Both the position numbers and the translations under genes were made by a program. Shown piece after piece: positions 17,377 through 26,282 of a stretch of 64,000 bases of DNA (the first letter of the stretch is position 1; every line of letters begins with the position of its first letter). Origin of the DNA: JAWWOL01 sp963797535 (GTDB lineage Bacteria > Actinomycetota > Actinomycetes > JAWWOL01); contig CAWCPQ010000002.1 of NCBI GenBank assembly GCA_963797535.1, forward strand, positions 1 through 64,000. Direction: 5' to 3'. Below the pieces are notes generated by a model. The model did not search any database, had not been told where the DNA came from, and was given only the letters and a program-made list of their open reading frames with translations.

Positions 17377-18260
17377 GCCGCCTCCCGCTCGTCGAGCCAT
17401 TCCGTGATCAGCTGGTGCGCAATGGAGACCGGCGGCGGCAGGAGGACCTCGCCGCTGGCCATGGCGGCCCGCAGCTCGGCCCTGGTGAGCCACCGCGCCT
17501 CGGCGATCTCGCCGTCCGGCAGGGTGATCTGCTCGTCGGTCGCCCTGGCCCGGAACCCCAGCATCAACGAGCAGGGGAACGGCCAGGGCTGGCTGGAGCG
17601 GTAGTCGACGTCGGTGACGGTGACACCGACCTCCTCTGCCACCTCACGGATGACGGCTGCCTCCGCGGCTTCGCCGGACTCGACAAAGCCTGCCAGGCAA
17701 GAGAACCGGCGCTCCGGCCAGGTCGGCTGGCGACCGAGCAGGCACCGGTCGTCGCCGTCGTGCACCAGCATGATCACGGCGGGGTCGGTGCGGGGAAAGT
17801 GGCTGGATCCGTCGACCGGACAGGTGCGGATCTGACCACCCTGGTCGGCTACCGTCGCTGCGCCGCAGCGCGGGCACCGCGGGTGGGTGCGGTGCCAGTT
17901 GTCGAGCGCGACAGCGTTGACGAGGAGGCCGGCATCACGATCATTGAGTGCCACGCCCACCTCGCGGATGCCGGCCGGGGTCGCGTCCTCGCGCGGCGGA
18001 AGTGCTGCTGCGACGGCAAAGTAGGCGATGTCGTCCAGCTCGCCGAGAAAGTAGCGTTCGCCCTCGGGTGCCTCGTCGCCGCGCCAGAACACCAAGCTCG
18101 GCGCCTGCTGATCGAGGGTGACGAGCGTCTTGCCGTCGTCGACGAGAAAGACCCTGGTGTCACGGCGCGCGGCGGCTGCAGCGAGCCACGCCGCATCCGT
18201 GCGGCGGGCGTTGGACCGGTCGACGGCAGCGCGGGACAAGGCTGGGGTGCGGAGGATCAC
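17373..18260 (-). CDS. nudC: NAD(+) diphosphatase NudC
   Basis: The 295-residue Nudix hydrolase cleaves NADH to NMNH and AMP and can remove NAD caps from RNA. The Nudix box GFVESGEAAEAAVIREVAEE near residue 190 and the SQPWPFPCS motif that marks NudC are present. The zinc module is incomplete: CPRCG is followed by CPVDG, so the fourth cysteine is missing. Some actinobacterial members also lack ligands. The GTG start at 18260 was chosen because the upstream sequence is unlike the family. It overlaps the downstream F420-reductase-like gene. Confidence 0.9.
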   Translation of the reverse strand: MILRTPALSRAAVDRSNARRTDAAWLAAAAARRDTRVFLVDDGKTLVTLDQQAPSLVFWRGDEAPEGERYFLGELDDIAYFAVAAALPPREDATPAGIREVGVALNDRDAGLLVNAVALDNWHRTHPRCPRCGAATVADQGGQIRTCPVDGSSHFPRTDPAVIMLVHDGDDRCLLGRQPTWPERRFSCLAGFVESGEAAEAAVIREVAEEVGVTVTDVDYRSSQPWPFPCSLMLGFRARATDEQITLPDGEIAEARWLTRAELRAAMASGEVLLPPPVSIAHQLITEWLDEREAA

Positions 18261-18370
18261 CGTCCCACCGTAGCCCGCCGCGGCGCTGGGCCATGGGTCT
18301 CCGACAACCGACCGTCCGCGCGGCAAATGGCACGCCACGCCGTGCGACACACCAATGCCCCCGCCCCACT

Positions 18371-18475
18371 TGGCGGAGGTCGGGGATGGCGGAGGTCGGG
18401 GGTGGCGGGGTGGCGGGGTGGCCGGGGCGGGGTGGCGGCGGAGGGTGGGTGGCGGGGTGGCGCCGCTGGGGGGCT
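18371..18475. repeat. G-rich low-complexity repeat tract
   Basis: About 100 bp on the plus strand are made of tandem TGGCGG(A/G)G words. They include two 15-bp copies of TGGCGGAGGTCGGGG at 16-bp spacing (18371 and 18387) and runs of TGGCGGGG. It holds many runs of three or more G and could fold into a G-quadruplex. It fills most of the divergent region between nudC and the next gene. Confidence 0.8.
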
Positions 18476-18503
18476 GGTTCGGCCGAGGTAGCGTCCGCAG
18501 GCG

Positions 18504-19268
18504 ATGCGGATCGCGACGTTCAACCTCCTGCACGGCCGGTCGTTGCAGGACGGCCGGGTTGAGCCGGCTCGCCTGACGGAGGCCGTGCACACCCTGGGCG
18601 CCGACGTGCTGGCGCTGCAGGAGGTCGACCGTGGCCAGGAGCGTTCGGGCGATCATGACCTGGCGTCCATCGCAGCCGCCGCGATGGGTGCCGGCTGGCA
18701 CCGGTTCGAGCCGACGTTGCTGGGCACCCCCGGCGGGACCTGGCGGCCGTGCGATCCGGGCACCGACGACGGCGGTCCGGCGTACGGCGTGGCACTGTTG
18801 TCCCGGCTGCCGGTGCTGCGCTTCAGCGTCCTGCACCTGCCGCCGGCCCCGGTGCGGTCGCCGATCGTGATGCCCGGCCCGAAGCGACGGGTAGTCCTGC
18901 TCGAGGACGAGCCCAGGGCGGCAATCCTGGCGGTGGTCGAGTACGGCGGGCTCCGGGTGACCGTCGCCGGGACCCACCTGTCGTTCGTCCCCGGCTGGAA
19001 CGTCCGGCAGCTGCGGACCCTGCGCCGCGAGCTGGCCGACTGGCCGCGACCCGTGGTCCTGGCCGGTGACCTGAACCTGCCGGGCAACCTGGCGGCTTCG
19101 GTGACCCGCTGGCCGCGGGTGGTCCGCACCCCGACCTACCCGTCCACCGGACCGAAGGTCCAGCTCGACCACATCCTGCTCGGTTGGGGCCAGCTGCAGG
19201 TGCGGGACAGCGGGGCGATGGCGCTGGGGCTGTCCGACCACTGTGCGGCGTACGCCGACTTCGACTGA
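18504..19268 (+). CDS. Endonuclease/exonuclease/phosphatase-fold protein
   Basis: The 254-residue protein shows the EEP fold motifs: RIATFNLLHGR at the N-terminus, the metal-binding glutamate in LALQEVDRGQ near residue 42, GTHLSF near 157, GDLNLP near 193 and the C-terminal SDHCAAY. It could act on phosphodiesters or lipids. No signal peptide is seen, so it is likely cytoplasmic. The substrate cannot be assigned. Confidence 0.88.
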   Translation: MRIATFNLLHGRSLQDGRVEPARLTEAVHTLGADVLALQEVDRGQERSGDHDLASIAAAAMGAGWHRFEPTLLGTPGGTWRPCDPGTDDGGPAYGVALLSRLPVLRFSVLHLPPAPVRSPIVMPGPKRRVVLLEDEPRAAILAVVEYGGLRVTVAGTHLSFVPGWNVRQLRTLRRELADWPRPVVLAGDLNLPGNLAASVTRWPRVVRTPTYPSTGPKVQLDHILLGWGQLQVRDSGAMALGLSDHCAAYADFD

Positions 19269-19285
19269 GCGGCTAAGTTGTCCCG

Positions 19286-20218
19286 GTGATCGTGATCTGC
19301 GGCGAAGCCCTCATCGACCTCGTGCCCGACGACCCCACCGGCGCTCGCTGGACCGCCATCCCCGGCGGCAGCCCCGCTAACGCGGCCATCGCGCTTGCCC
19401 GGCTCGAGGTGCACACCGCACTGCTGGCAAGACTTTCCCGCGACGCCTTTGGTCGCCGGCTCCGCAGCAACCTCGAGGCCAACGGCGTGGATCTTTCCCT
19501 CGCCGTCGACGCGACCGAGCCGAGCAGCCTCGCCATCGTCGAGCTGGCCCCGGACGGCGGTGCCTCGTACCGTTTCGACATCGTCGGTACGGCCGACTGG
19601 CAGTGGGCCGACGATGAGCTGCCGGGGACCTTGTCGGAAGACGTCGCGGCTGTGCACGCGGGTTCGCTGGCGCTGTCGTTGCCGCCGGGCGGTCCCGTAC
19701 TCGAAAGATTCCTGGCCAGGGCGAGCAGCAGCGCGACCATCAGCATCGACCCCAACGTGCGCCCATCCGTGGACGGGGACGTGGATGCGCTGCGCGCCAC
19801 CGTCGACCGCTGGTGCGGCCTCGCCGACATCCTCAAGGCGAGCAGCGACGACGTGGCCGTTCTCTACCCGGAGGCCGAGCCGGAGAGCGTCGCCCAGCGC
19901 TGGCTCGGCCTCGGCCCATCGGTCGTCGTCGTCACCCTGGGGGCTGCTGGTGCGCTCGCCGTCACCCGCGCCGGCAGCATCCGGTTGCCGGCCCCGCCGA
20001 CGACGGTGGTCGACACGGTGGCCGCCGGCGACACCTTCAGCGCCGGCCTGCTGGCGTCGCTGCACGAGGCCGGCGCACTGGGCGGTCGCCTGGACGGCCT
20101 GAGCCAGGACACCCTGAGCAGTGCCGTGGCGTACGGGCTGCGCGCCGCAGCGGTCACCTGCAGCCGCCCCGGCGCAGACCCGCCCCACCTGGCCGACCTG
20201 ACCGGTGACGGCACGTGA
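19286..20218 (+). CDS. PfkB-family carbohydrate kinase (fructokinase-like)
   Basis: The 310-residue kinase has the N-terminal GGSPANAAIALARL motif near residue 32 and the C-terminal VDTVAAGDTFSAGLL motif with the catalytic Asp near 248. It starts at GTG with ICGEALIDLVPDD, which resembles fructokinases more than ribokinases. It shares GTGA with the next gene. The sugar is not certain. Confidence 0.88.
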   Translation: MIVICGEALIDLVPDDPTGARWTAIPGGSPANAAIALARLEVHTALLARLSRDAFGRRLRSNLEANGVDLSLAVDATEPSSLAIVELAPDGGASYRFDIVGTADWQWADDELPGTLSEDVAAVHAGSLALSLPPGGPVLERFLARASSSATISIDPNVRPSVDGDVDALRATVDRWCGLADILKASSDDVAVLYPEAEPESVAQRWLGLGPSVVVVTLGAAGALAVTRAGSIRLPAPPTTVVDTVAAGDTFSAGLLASLHEAGALGGRLDGLSQDTLSSAVAYGLRAAAVTCSRPGADPPHLADLTGDGT

Positions 20219-20859
20219 GGCTGATCCTCGTACGCCATGGTCAGACCGAGAGCAACGTGGGGCACCAGCTCGACACCGCCGTGCCGGGACCGCCGCTGAC
20301 GGAGCTCGGCACCCTGCAGGCGGAAGCGGTCGTGGCTGCGCTTGAGGACGAGACCATCGACAGGATCTATGCCTCGTCAATGACCAGGACCCAGCTCACC
20401 GCAGCACCGCTCGCCGCAAAACGCAGCCTGCCGGTCCTCGTGAGAGACGGCTTGCGCGAGGTCACTGCCGGCGACCTCGAGATGCGGAGCGACCAGGCCT
20501 CCGTCGAGACCTACTTGCGGATCGTCTTCGGCTGGGCCACAGGCGATCTCGAGGTGCCGATGCCCGGCGGCGAGTCGGGTGCGGCGACCCTCGGACGCTA
20601 CGACACCGTCGTGGCCGAAGCTGCTACAGCAGACGCCGCGGTGCTGTTCTCCCACGGCGCGGCGATCCGGATGTGGGTCGCCGCACGTGCCGACAACGTC
20701 GACGCCGACTTTGCCGGCACCCACGCGCTCGGCAACACCGGCATCGTCATTGCGGAGGGCGACCCAGCGGCCGGCTGGCACGTCGTCTCGTGGACAGGGG
20801 CACGGATCGACGACGCCACCGACGGCCCTGGCGGCGAGCCGGTGCCGATCAAGGGCTGA
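20215..20859 (+). CDS. Histidine phosphatase family protein
   Basis: The 214-residue protein has the catalytic LVRHGQTESN near residues 4-13 and a second histidine in FSHGAAI near 145. Its class covers phosphoglycerate mutase-like phosphatases. The GTG start overlaps the kinase stop, so the two genes are co-translated. A sugar-phosphate substrate is plausible from that link but is not shown by the sequence. Confidence 0.88.
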   Translation: MRLILVRHGQTESNVGHQLDTAVPGPPLTELGTLQAEAVVAALEDETIDRIYASSMTRTQLTAAPLAAKRSLPVLVRDGLREVTAGDLEMRSDQASVETYLRIVFGWATGDLEVPMPGGESGAATLGRYDTVVAEAATADAAVLFSHGAAIRMWVAARADNVDADFAGTHALGNTGIVIAEGDPAAGWHVVSWTGARIDDATDGPGGEPVPIKG

Positions 20860-20888
20860 TCCGCCGGCTGCCGTGCGACGCTGAACCC

Positions 20889-22166
20889 GTGAGCTCACCC
20901 GGAGCACGGTCCGGCACCCGGTTTCGGGTCGCCGCGGCGCTGCTCGTCACCGCTGCAGCGGCGTCCGCGTGCGGCAGCAGCACGGCCCTGCAACCCGTGA
21001 CTGCTGCCGGAACCTTTCCCGCGCCTGCCGCCAGCGTCGACGCAGGCACCGCGCCGCCCGCACCGTCAACGCCGGCTCGCCACGTCATCGCCGCGGCCAA
21101 GGCACCGACTGCAACGCCATCGGCTGCAGCACCATCGGCCACAGCACCGGCCCCGCCCGCGCCATCCCTGCCTGCTCCTGCTGGTGCCACCTCGGCAGCG
21201 CCGCTCAAACCAGCTGCCCCGCCCAAGCCCGCGTCCTCGGCGTACACCATCGCTTTCGGCGGTGACGTCCACTTCGAGGGCGTCGACGGCATCCGTTTGC
21301 GCGCCGACCCCACGACCGCCATCGGGCCGATCTCGAGCGTGCTGTCCGAGGCCGACCTGGCGATGGTCAACCTGGAGACGGCCGTCACGACGAGAGGCAC
21401 ACCGGCTGCGAAGAAGTACACCTTCCGGGCCCCGCCGACCGCCTTCACCGCGCTGCGTTCGGCCGGGATCGACGTTGTCACGATGGCCAACAACCACGGG
21501 GTCGACTTTGGCCCCGTCGGGCTGCAGGACACGCTGGACGCTGCTCGGGCTGCGCACTTCCCGGTCGTCGGGATCGGGGAGAACGCTGCACAGGCTTACG
21601 CCCCGTACACCGTGACGGTCAAAGGCAACCGGGTCGCGATCCTCGGCGCCACACAGGTTCTCGACGCCAAGCTGGCTTACGCCTGGAGCGCCGGCCCCGA
21701 CAAGCCGGGGCTGGCCAGCGCGTACGACGTGCCCCTACTGGTCGGCGCCGTTCGGGCGGCCAGGGCCCACGCCGACACGGTGATCGTCTACCTGCACTGG
21801 GGGCGTGAGCAGTCGACCTGCCCGATCTCGGCGCAGCGCACGCTGGCTCAGCAGCTCGTCGACGCCGGGGCTGATGTCGTAGTCGGCGCGCACGCCCACG
21901 TGCAGGTGGGTGCCGGTCGTCTGGGCGAGGCCTACATCGACTACGGGCTCGGCAATTTCGTCTTCTACAAGAGCGGCATCACCCCCAACACGCGATCGGG
22001 GGTGCTCGAGCTGACGATCAAGGGTCGTACGGTCTCGAAGGCGATATGGATGCCGGCACGCATCCAGGGCGGAGTGCCCGTCCTGCTCACGGGCGAGTCC
22101 GCCGACCTTGCTCTCGAGCAGTGGAACAGCCTGGTCGGGTGTACGGGGCTCACGCCGTTGCGCTAG
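20889..22166 (+). CDS. CapA-family (poly-gamma-glutamate type) lipoprotein
   Basis: The 425-residue protein has a lipoprotein signal peptide (AAAASACG, Cys near residue 23). An unusually long Ala/Pro/Ser/Thr linker of about 90 residues follows. The metallophosphatase-like CapA domain then begins at AYTIAFGGDVHF, with NLETAVT, MANNHGVDFG, VYLHWG and VVGAHAHV. The family is linked to polyglutamate capsule synthesis, but no capB/capC genes are near, so the role here is open. Its stop shares CTAG with the convergent lactonase-like gene. Confidence 0.87.
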   Translation: MSSPGARSGTRFRVAAALLVTAAAASACGSSTALQPVTAAGTFPAPAASVDAGTAPPAPSTPARHVIAAAKAPTATPSAAAPSATAPAPPAPSLPAPAGATSAAPLKPAAPPKPASSAYTIAFGGDVHFEGVDGIRLRADPTTAIGPISSVLSEADLAMVNLETAVTTRGTPAAKKYTFRAPPTAFTALRSAGIDVVTMANNHGVDFGPVGLQDTLDAARAAHFPVVGIGENAAQAYAPYTVTVKGNRVAILGATQVLDAKLAYAWSAGPDKPGLASAYDVPLLVGAVRAARAHADTVIVYLHWGREQSTCPISAQRTLAQQLVDAGADVVVGAHAHVQVGAGRLGEAYIDYGLGNFVFYKSGITPNTRSGVLELTIKGRTVSKAIWMPARIQGGVPVLLTGESADLALEQWNSLVGCTGLTPLR

Positions 22167-23236
22167 TAGATCCCGGTGAGCCAGCGCACGCAGGTCGGCG
22201 TGGCGGAAGGCAGTGACGCCAGGGCAACCAGACCACCGTCCCGCACCGCGAACCTGTCAATCACGTCGGCCTCCTGGCACGCGACCAGCAGCGAGCCCCC
22301 GTCGGGGCTCAACGCCAGGCCGCGGGGGATGGCACCGGTGGCGACCCAGCTCACGGCGCGCCATGAGCCATCGGCTCCGAGCTGGACGACCACCACGCTG
22401 TCGTGTCCCCTGTTGGAGGCGAACACGGTTGTCCCGTCGAGGGAAATTGCTATGTCCGCCGCGAAGCTGACGGCGGTCGGGGTCTCCGGCAGGAGCGACA
22501 ACCGCTGGCGTAGCGAAAGACTGCCCTCGGCGTCGATGTCGAGGATCGCGAGGGTCGACGCGAGTTCCTCGACCACGAAGGCGGTCCTGCCGTCAGGTGC
22601 GAAGGCCAGATGGCGCGGGCCCGCGCCGGGAGCGAGCTGCAGCCGGTCCTCGACCGTGAGGACGCCGTCAGCCTCGTTCAGCGAGAGCCGGAGTACGGCG
22701 TCGCTGCCGAGGTCGGTCGCGTAGACGAAGCCGTTGTACGGATGGACGGTCACGCAGTGGGCATGCGGTCCGGTCTGACGTTCCGGGTCGGGCCCGCTGC
22801 CGGACAGCCGCAGCAGGGACGTCTGCTCGAGCAGGTCCCCATCGATCCCCAACCGGAACACGGCGAGAGAGCCGTCGCCGTAGTTGGCCAGCAGCAGAAG
22901 GGATCCGACCACCGACAGGTAGCAGGGCAGATCCCCACCGGAGGGCAAGGTCTCCGTGGCGAGAAGGGTCCTGAAGTCCGGGCTGAACCGCAGCGACGTC
23001 ACGGTTCCGGCTGCCGTCCACGACTCGGATCCAACGTAGACGACGGGCAGTGACGGATGCCGTATGAAGAACCCGGGGTTCACCAGGTCGGCGGAGGTGA
23101 ACAGGACGATGGCATCGCCACTGTCCTGGTCGAGATCCAAGATCTCAAGTCCTCTGCCGTGTGCTTGGGGCCCGTGCGGCACCGGGTCGCTGTAGGAGCC
23201 GACGCCCAGCAACGCGCGACCCGAGAGGTCTGCCAT
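22163..23236 (-). CDS. Lactonase-family beta-propeller protein
   Basis: The 357-residue protein has seven-bladed propeller repeats such as HCVTVHPYNGFVYATDLGSD, GPRHLAFAPDGRTAFVVEEL and GLALSPDGGSLLVACQEAD. This matches the YbhE/6-phosphogluconolactonase (Pgl) family and related 3-carboxymuconate cyclases. I chose ATG 23236 (MADLSGRALLGVGSYSD). No signal peptide is visible. A pentose-phosphate role is possible but unsupported by neighbours. Confidence 0.85.
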   Translation of the reverse strand: MADLSGRALLGVGSYSDPVPHGPQAHGRGLEILDLDQDSGDAIVLFTSADLVNPGFFIRHPSLPVVYVGSESWTAAGTVTSLRFSPDFRTLLATETLPSGGDLPCYLSVVGSLLLLANYGDGSLAVFRLGIDGDLLEQTSLLRLSGSGPDPERQTGPHAHCVTVHPYNGFVYATDLGSDAVLRLSLNEADGVLTVEDRLQLAPGAGPRHLAFAPDGRTAFVVEELASTLAILDIDAEGSLSLRQRLSLLPETPTAVSFAADIAISLDGTTVFASNRGHDSVVVVQLGADGSWRAVSWVATGAIPRGLALSPDGGSLLVACQEADVIDRFAVRDGGLVALASLPSATPTCVRWLTGIY

Positions 23237-23607
23237 GCGCCTCACCCTATTCCTGCATCGGTCTGGACCACGGGCTCGAGGCGAGGAACGGTTCGGGCCG
23301 ACCGCCGGCGGGCGGCCAGGTGAGGCCAAGTGAGCGCGCGCCATGGGAACGCAGCGAGGAAAAACCCCTCCGCCAACGACTCCAACCAGCGGCCAAAGCG
23401 CCGATGGTTCTACGCGTGTGGCGATGACTCTCGGCTTGTCCGGTTTTGGCCTCGAATGCAACGACGCCGAGCCCGGAGAGTTACCAACATGTTATCGGTA
23501 ACACCTTCCCATGAAGAAAATGTGAGGGCTAACATCACCGGCACGGTGGGGCGAAGTCCCACGAGAAGCCGGCACAGTTGGCCGGTCCCAATTCGAGGAG
23601 GTCTGGC
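23237..23607. other. Intergenic region with operator and promoter of the sugar importer operon
   Basis: These 371 bases between two divergent genes hold no convincing ORF. The second half is less GC-rich. It contains the 14-bp operator (23490-23503), a related half-site GCTAACA (23528-23534), and a short GTGGG/CCCAC hairpin near 23545-23562. The strong AGGAGGT ribosome site for the binding-protein gene closes it. Confidence 0.6.
23490..23503. promoter_or_regulatory. LacI-type operator, first copy (importer operon)
   Basis: TGTTATCGGTAACA is a palindrome with a central CG, the standard LacI-family operator shape. It matches 12 of 14 positions of the site upstream of araB (34958-34971, read on the minus strand). 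It lies 105 bp upstream of the importer start codon. The LacI-type gene at 29881-30915 closes this operon and is the likely binder. Confidence 0.75.
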
Positions 23608-24654
23608 GTGAAGAAGACGCTGTTAGCCGGTGTAGCAATCATGGGTTCTTTGGCGGTCGTCACGACCGGTTGTGGTAGCTCCTCAAGCAATGGCTCCGCA
23701 AGCGGTTCCACCACCAGCGCCGCAGCCCCTGCTGCCACCGGCGCCGCCACGGGCAGCGCGGCACCAGCCGCGAACGGCAAGACGATCAAGGTCGGCTTCG
23801 CGCAGACCGGCTCGGAGTCGGGATGGCGCGCCGCTAACACCGAGAACATGAAGAAGGCGTTCTCCAAGGAGAACGGCTTCGACCTGGTGTTCAACGCCGC
23901 CAACAACGACCCCGCAGCGCAGATCACGGCTGTGCGCAGCTTCATCAGCCAGGGCGTGGACGCGATCGTCATCGCGCCCATCGTCAGCGACGGCTGGGAC
24001 GACGTTCTCAAGGAGGCGCAGACCGCCAAGATCCCGGTGGTCCTCGAGGACCGCACCACGTCCTCGGCGGACAGCTTGTTCGCCAGCTGGGTCGGTGACG
24101 ACTTCAAGAAGGAGGGTGTGACGGCCGGAACGTGGGCCGCCAAGACCTACGGCGCCACGCCGACCAAGATGGTCGTGCTCGAGGGCACGACCGGCTCCGC
24201 GCCGGCCAACGACCGGGCCGCCGGCTTCGCCGAGGCCATCAAGGGCACCAAGATCACGACCATCGCCTCTCAGACAGGCGACTTCACCCGTGACGGTGGC
24301 AAGAAGGTCATGGAGGGCTTCCTGCAGAAGTACGGCGTCAAGGGCATCAACCTGGTCTTCGCTCACAACGACGACATGGCGCTCGGAGCCATCGAAGCGA
24401 TCGAGGCGGCCGGCGGCAAGCCGGGCACCGACATTCACATCGTCTCCATCGACGGTGTCCACGACGGTCTGCAGGCCCTGATCGACGGCAAGATCAACTA
24501 CATCGTCGAGTGCAACCCGCTCCTCGGCGACCAGGCTGCTGCGCTGGTCAAGAAGGTGCTGGCCGGTCAGCCGGTCGACAAGAAGAACTACGCGCACGAC
24601 GGTGCCTTCACGGCAGCCGAGGCGAAGGCAGCGCTCCCGACCCGGGCGTACTGA
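23608..24654 (+). CDS. Sugar-binding lipoprotein, YtfQ (furanose) type
   Basis: The 348-residue protein has a short lipoprotein signal peptide (VVTTGCGSS, Cys near residue 22), a Ser/Ala linker and a pentose-type periplasmic binding fold. GFAQTGSESGWRAA, APIVSDGWDDVL and LVFAHNDDMALGAIEAIEA closely follow YtfQ, the galactofuranose/arabinofuranose-binding protein. AGGAGGT lies 5 nt upstream of the GTG start. It is the first gene of the importer operon. By context with araBDA the ligand is probably L-arabinose or L-arabinofuranose. Confidence 0.92.
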   Translation: MKKTLLAGVAIMGSLAVVTTGCGSSSSNGSASGSTTSAAAPAATGAATGSAAPAANGKTIKVGFAQTGSESGWRAANTENMKKAFSKENGFDLVFNAANNDPAAQITAVRSFISQGVDAIVIAPIVSDGWDDVLKEAQTAKIPVVLEDRTTSSADSLFASWVGDDFKKEGVTAGTWAAKTYGATPTKMVVLEGTTGSAPANDRAAGFAEAIKGTKITTIASQTGDFTRDGGKKVMEGFLQKYGVKGINLVFAHNDDMALGAIEAIEAAGGKPGTDIHIVSIDGVHDGLQALIDGKINYIVECNPLLGDQAAALVKKVLAGQPVDKKNYAHDGAFTAAEAKAALPTRAY

Positions 24655-24679
24655 TCCTCAGCTCTGTCAATTGCTGAAC

Positions 24680-24720
24680 GACTGCGCCGGAGCCGCGTTC
24701 CAACCGGCTCCGGCGCAGTC
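24680..24720 (+). repeat. 15-bp perfect stem-loop after the binding-protein gene
   Basis: Complementary 15-nt arms (24680-24694 and 24706-24720) enclose an 11-nt loop, 25 nt after the binding-protein stop and 26 nt before the ATPase start. No U-tract follows. The position and size mirror the stem-loop at 12081-12125 in the other sugar operon. Confidence 0.75.
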
Positions 24721-24746
24721 ACATCACCGAGGGATGGGCTGAAGAC

Positions 24747-26282
24747 ATGCCAGCGCCGACAATCACTGCACCCGTCGTGGCGATGCGGGCCATCACGATT
24801 CAATTTCCGGGCGTTCTCGCCCTCGACAACGTCGACTTCGCGCTGCGGGCCGGCGAGGTGCACGCTCTCATGGGCGAGAACGGCGCAGGCAAGTCGACCT
24901 TGATCAAGGCGCTCACCGGCGTCTACGCCATCGACAGCGGCACCATCGCGGTAGCCGGAGTGGACCGGGTGTTCACCAACACCGGCGATGCCCAGAACGC
25001 CGGGATCTCGACCGTGTACCAAGAAGTCAACCTGTGCCCGAACCTGTCGGTGGGCGAGAACGTCATGCTGGGCCACGAGCCAAGAGGTGGCCTCGGGATC
25101 AGCTGGAAGTCGGTCCACGCCGAGGCGGCACGCCACCTCGGCAACCTTGGGCTGCACCTGGACACGCAGTCGCTGCTGTCCAGTCACTCGATCGCGGTTC
25201 AGCAGCTGGTGGCCATCAGCCGCGCGATGGTGCGGGACGCGAAGGTGCTGATCCTCGACGAGCCGACCTCGAGCCTGGACCGTGAGGAGGTCGAGCGGCT
25301 CTTTGCGGTCGTTCGCGACCTCAGGGACAAGGGCGTCGCCGTCTTGTTCGTGAGCCATTTCCTTGACCAGGTCTACGAGATAGCCGACCGCATCACGGTG
25401 CTCCGGGACGGCCGACTGGTGGGTGAGTACCTCGTCCAGGACCTCCCGCGAGGACAGCTGGTGACGAAGATGATCGGCCGCGAGATGGTCGAGCTGGAGG
25501 CGATCTCCGCCACCGCCGAACGACAGATCGACAGGAGCGGAGTACCCCTGCTGCGCGCGACGGGCGTCGCGCGCCGGGGGGTCCTGGAGGCAGCAGACCT
25601 TGACGTCTTCCCCGGAGAGATCGTCGGTATCGCGGGGCTGCTGGGGTCCGGACGCACGGAGCTGGTACGGCTCCTCTACGGTGCCGACCGCTCGGACAAC
25701 GGGCAGCTTGAGCTCAACGGAGTCCCGGTCAAGGTGTCGTCGCCAAGAGCGGCGGTCGATCATCGAATCGCGTTCTCCTCCGAGGATCGCCGCGCTGATG
25801 GCATCGTCGCAGATCTCACCGTGGCCGAGAACATCATCCTGGGCATGCAGGCTCAGCGTGGCTGGTTGCGCCGGATCCGGCGGTCCGAGCAGGATGCTGT
25901 GGTGTCGGAGTTCATGGCTTCGATGGGGGTCCGACCGGCCGATCCCGGCATGCTCGCCAGCAATCTGTCCGGTGGCAATCAGCAGAAGGTCCTGCTGGCC
26001 CGGTGGTTGGCCACCTCTCCGCAGCTGATCATCCTGGACGAGCCGACCCGAGGGATCGACGTCGGTGCGAAGGCCGAGATCCAGCGCAAGGTCGCCGAGC
26101 TCGCCACCCAGGGACTGGCCGTCATCTTTATCTCGTCCGAGCTCGAAGAGGTGCTTCGAATGGCGCAGCGCATCGTGGTGATGAGGGATCGGCGCCAGAT
26201 CGGTTTCCTCGACTCGCACACAACCGACCTCGACGGACTGATCGACTTCATGGCGAACGACAGCCAAGGGAGCGTAGCGTGA
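24747..26282 (+). CDS. Sugar ABC importer ATPase with two ABC domains (YtfR/MglA type), copy 1
   Basis: The 511-residue protein holds two fused ABC domains. The first has Walker A GENGAGKSTLIKALTG near residue 46 and Walker B LILDEPTSSL near 167. The second has the degenerate Walker A AGLLGSGRTELVRLLYG near 295 and an intact signature LSGGNQQKVLLARWL near 410, followed by DEPTRGIDVGAK. It is coupled to the first permease by GTGA and energises sugar uptake. A paralogue lies downstream at 28374. Confidence 0.93.
   Translation: MPAPTITAPVVAMRAITIQFPGVLALDNVDFALRAGEVHALMGENGAGKSTLIKALTGVYAIDSGTIAVAGVDRVFTNTGDAQNAGISTVYQEVNLCPNLSVGENVMLGHEPRGGLGISWKSVHAEAARHLGNLGLHLDTQSLLSSHSIAVQQLVAISRAMVRDAKVLILDEPTSSLDREEVERLFAVVRDLRDKGVAVLFVSHFLDQVYEIADRITVLRDGRLVGEYLVQDLPRGQLVTKMIGREMVELEAISATAERQIDRSGVPLLRATGVARRGVLEAADLDVFPGEIVGIAGLLGSGRTELVRLLYGADRSDNGQLELNGVPVKVSSPRAAVDHRIAFSSEDRRADGIVADLTVAENIILGMQAQRGWLRRIRRSEQDAVVSEFMASMGVRPADPGMLASNLSGGNQQKVLLARWLATSPQLIILDEPTRGIDVGAKAEIQRKVAELATQGLAVIFISSELEEVLRMAQRIVVMRDRRQIGFLDSHTTDLDGLIDFMANDSQGSVA

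Noticed and set aside
18371..18475. CRISPR array
   Set aside because: The repeat period is too short (8-16 bp), there are no unique spacers, and no cas genes are near.
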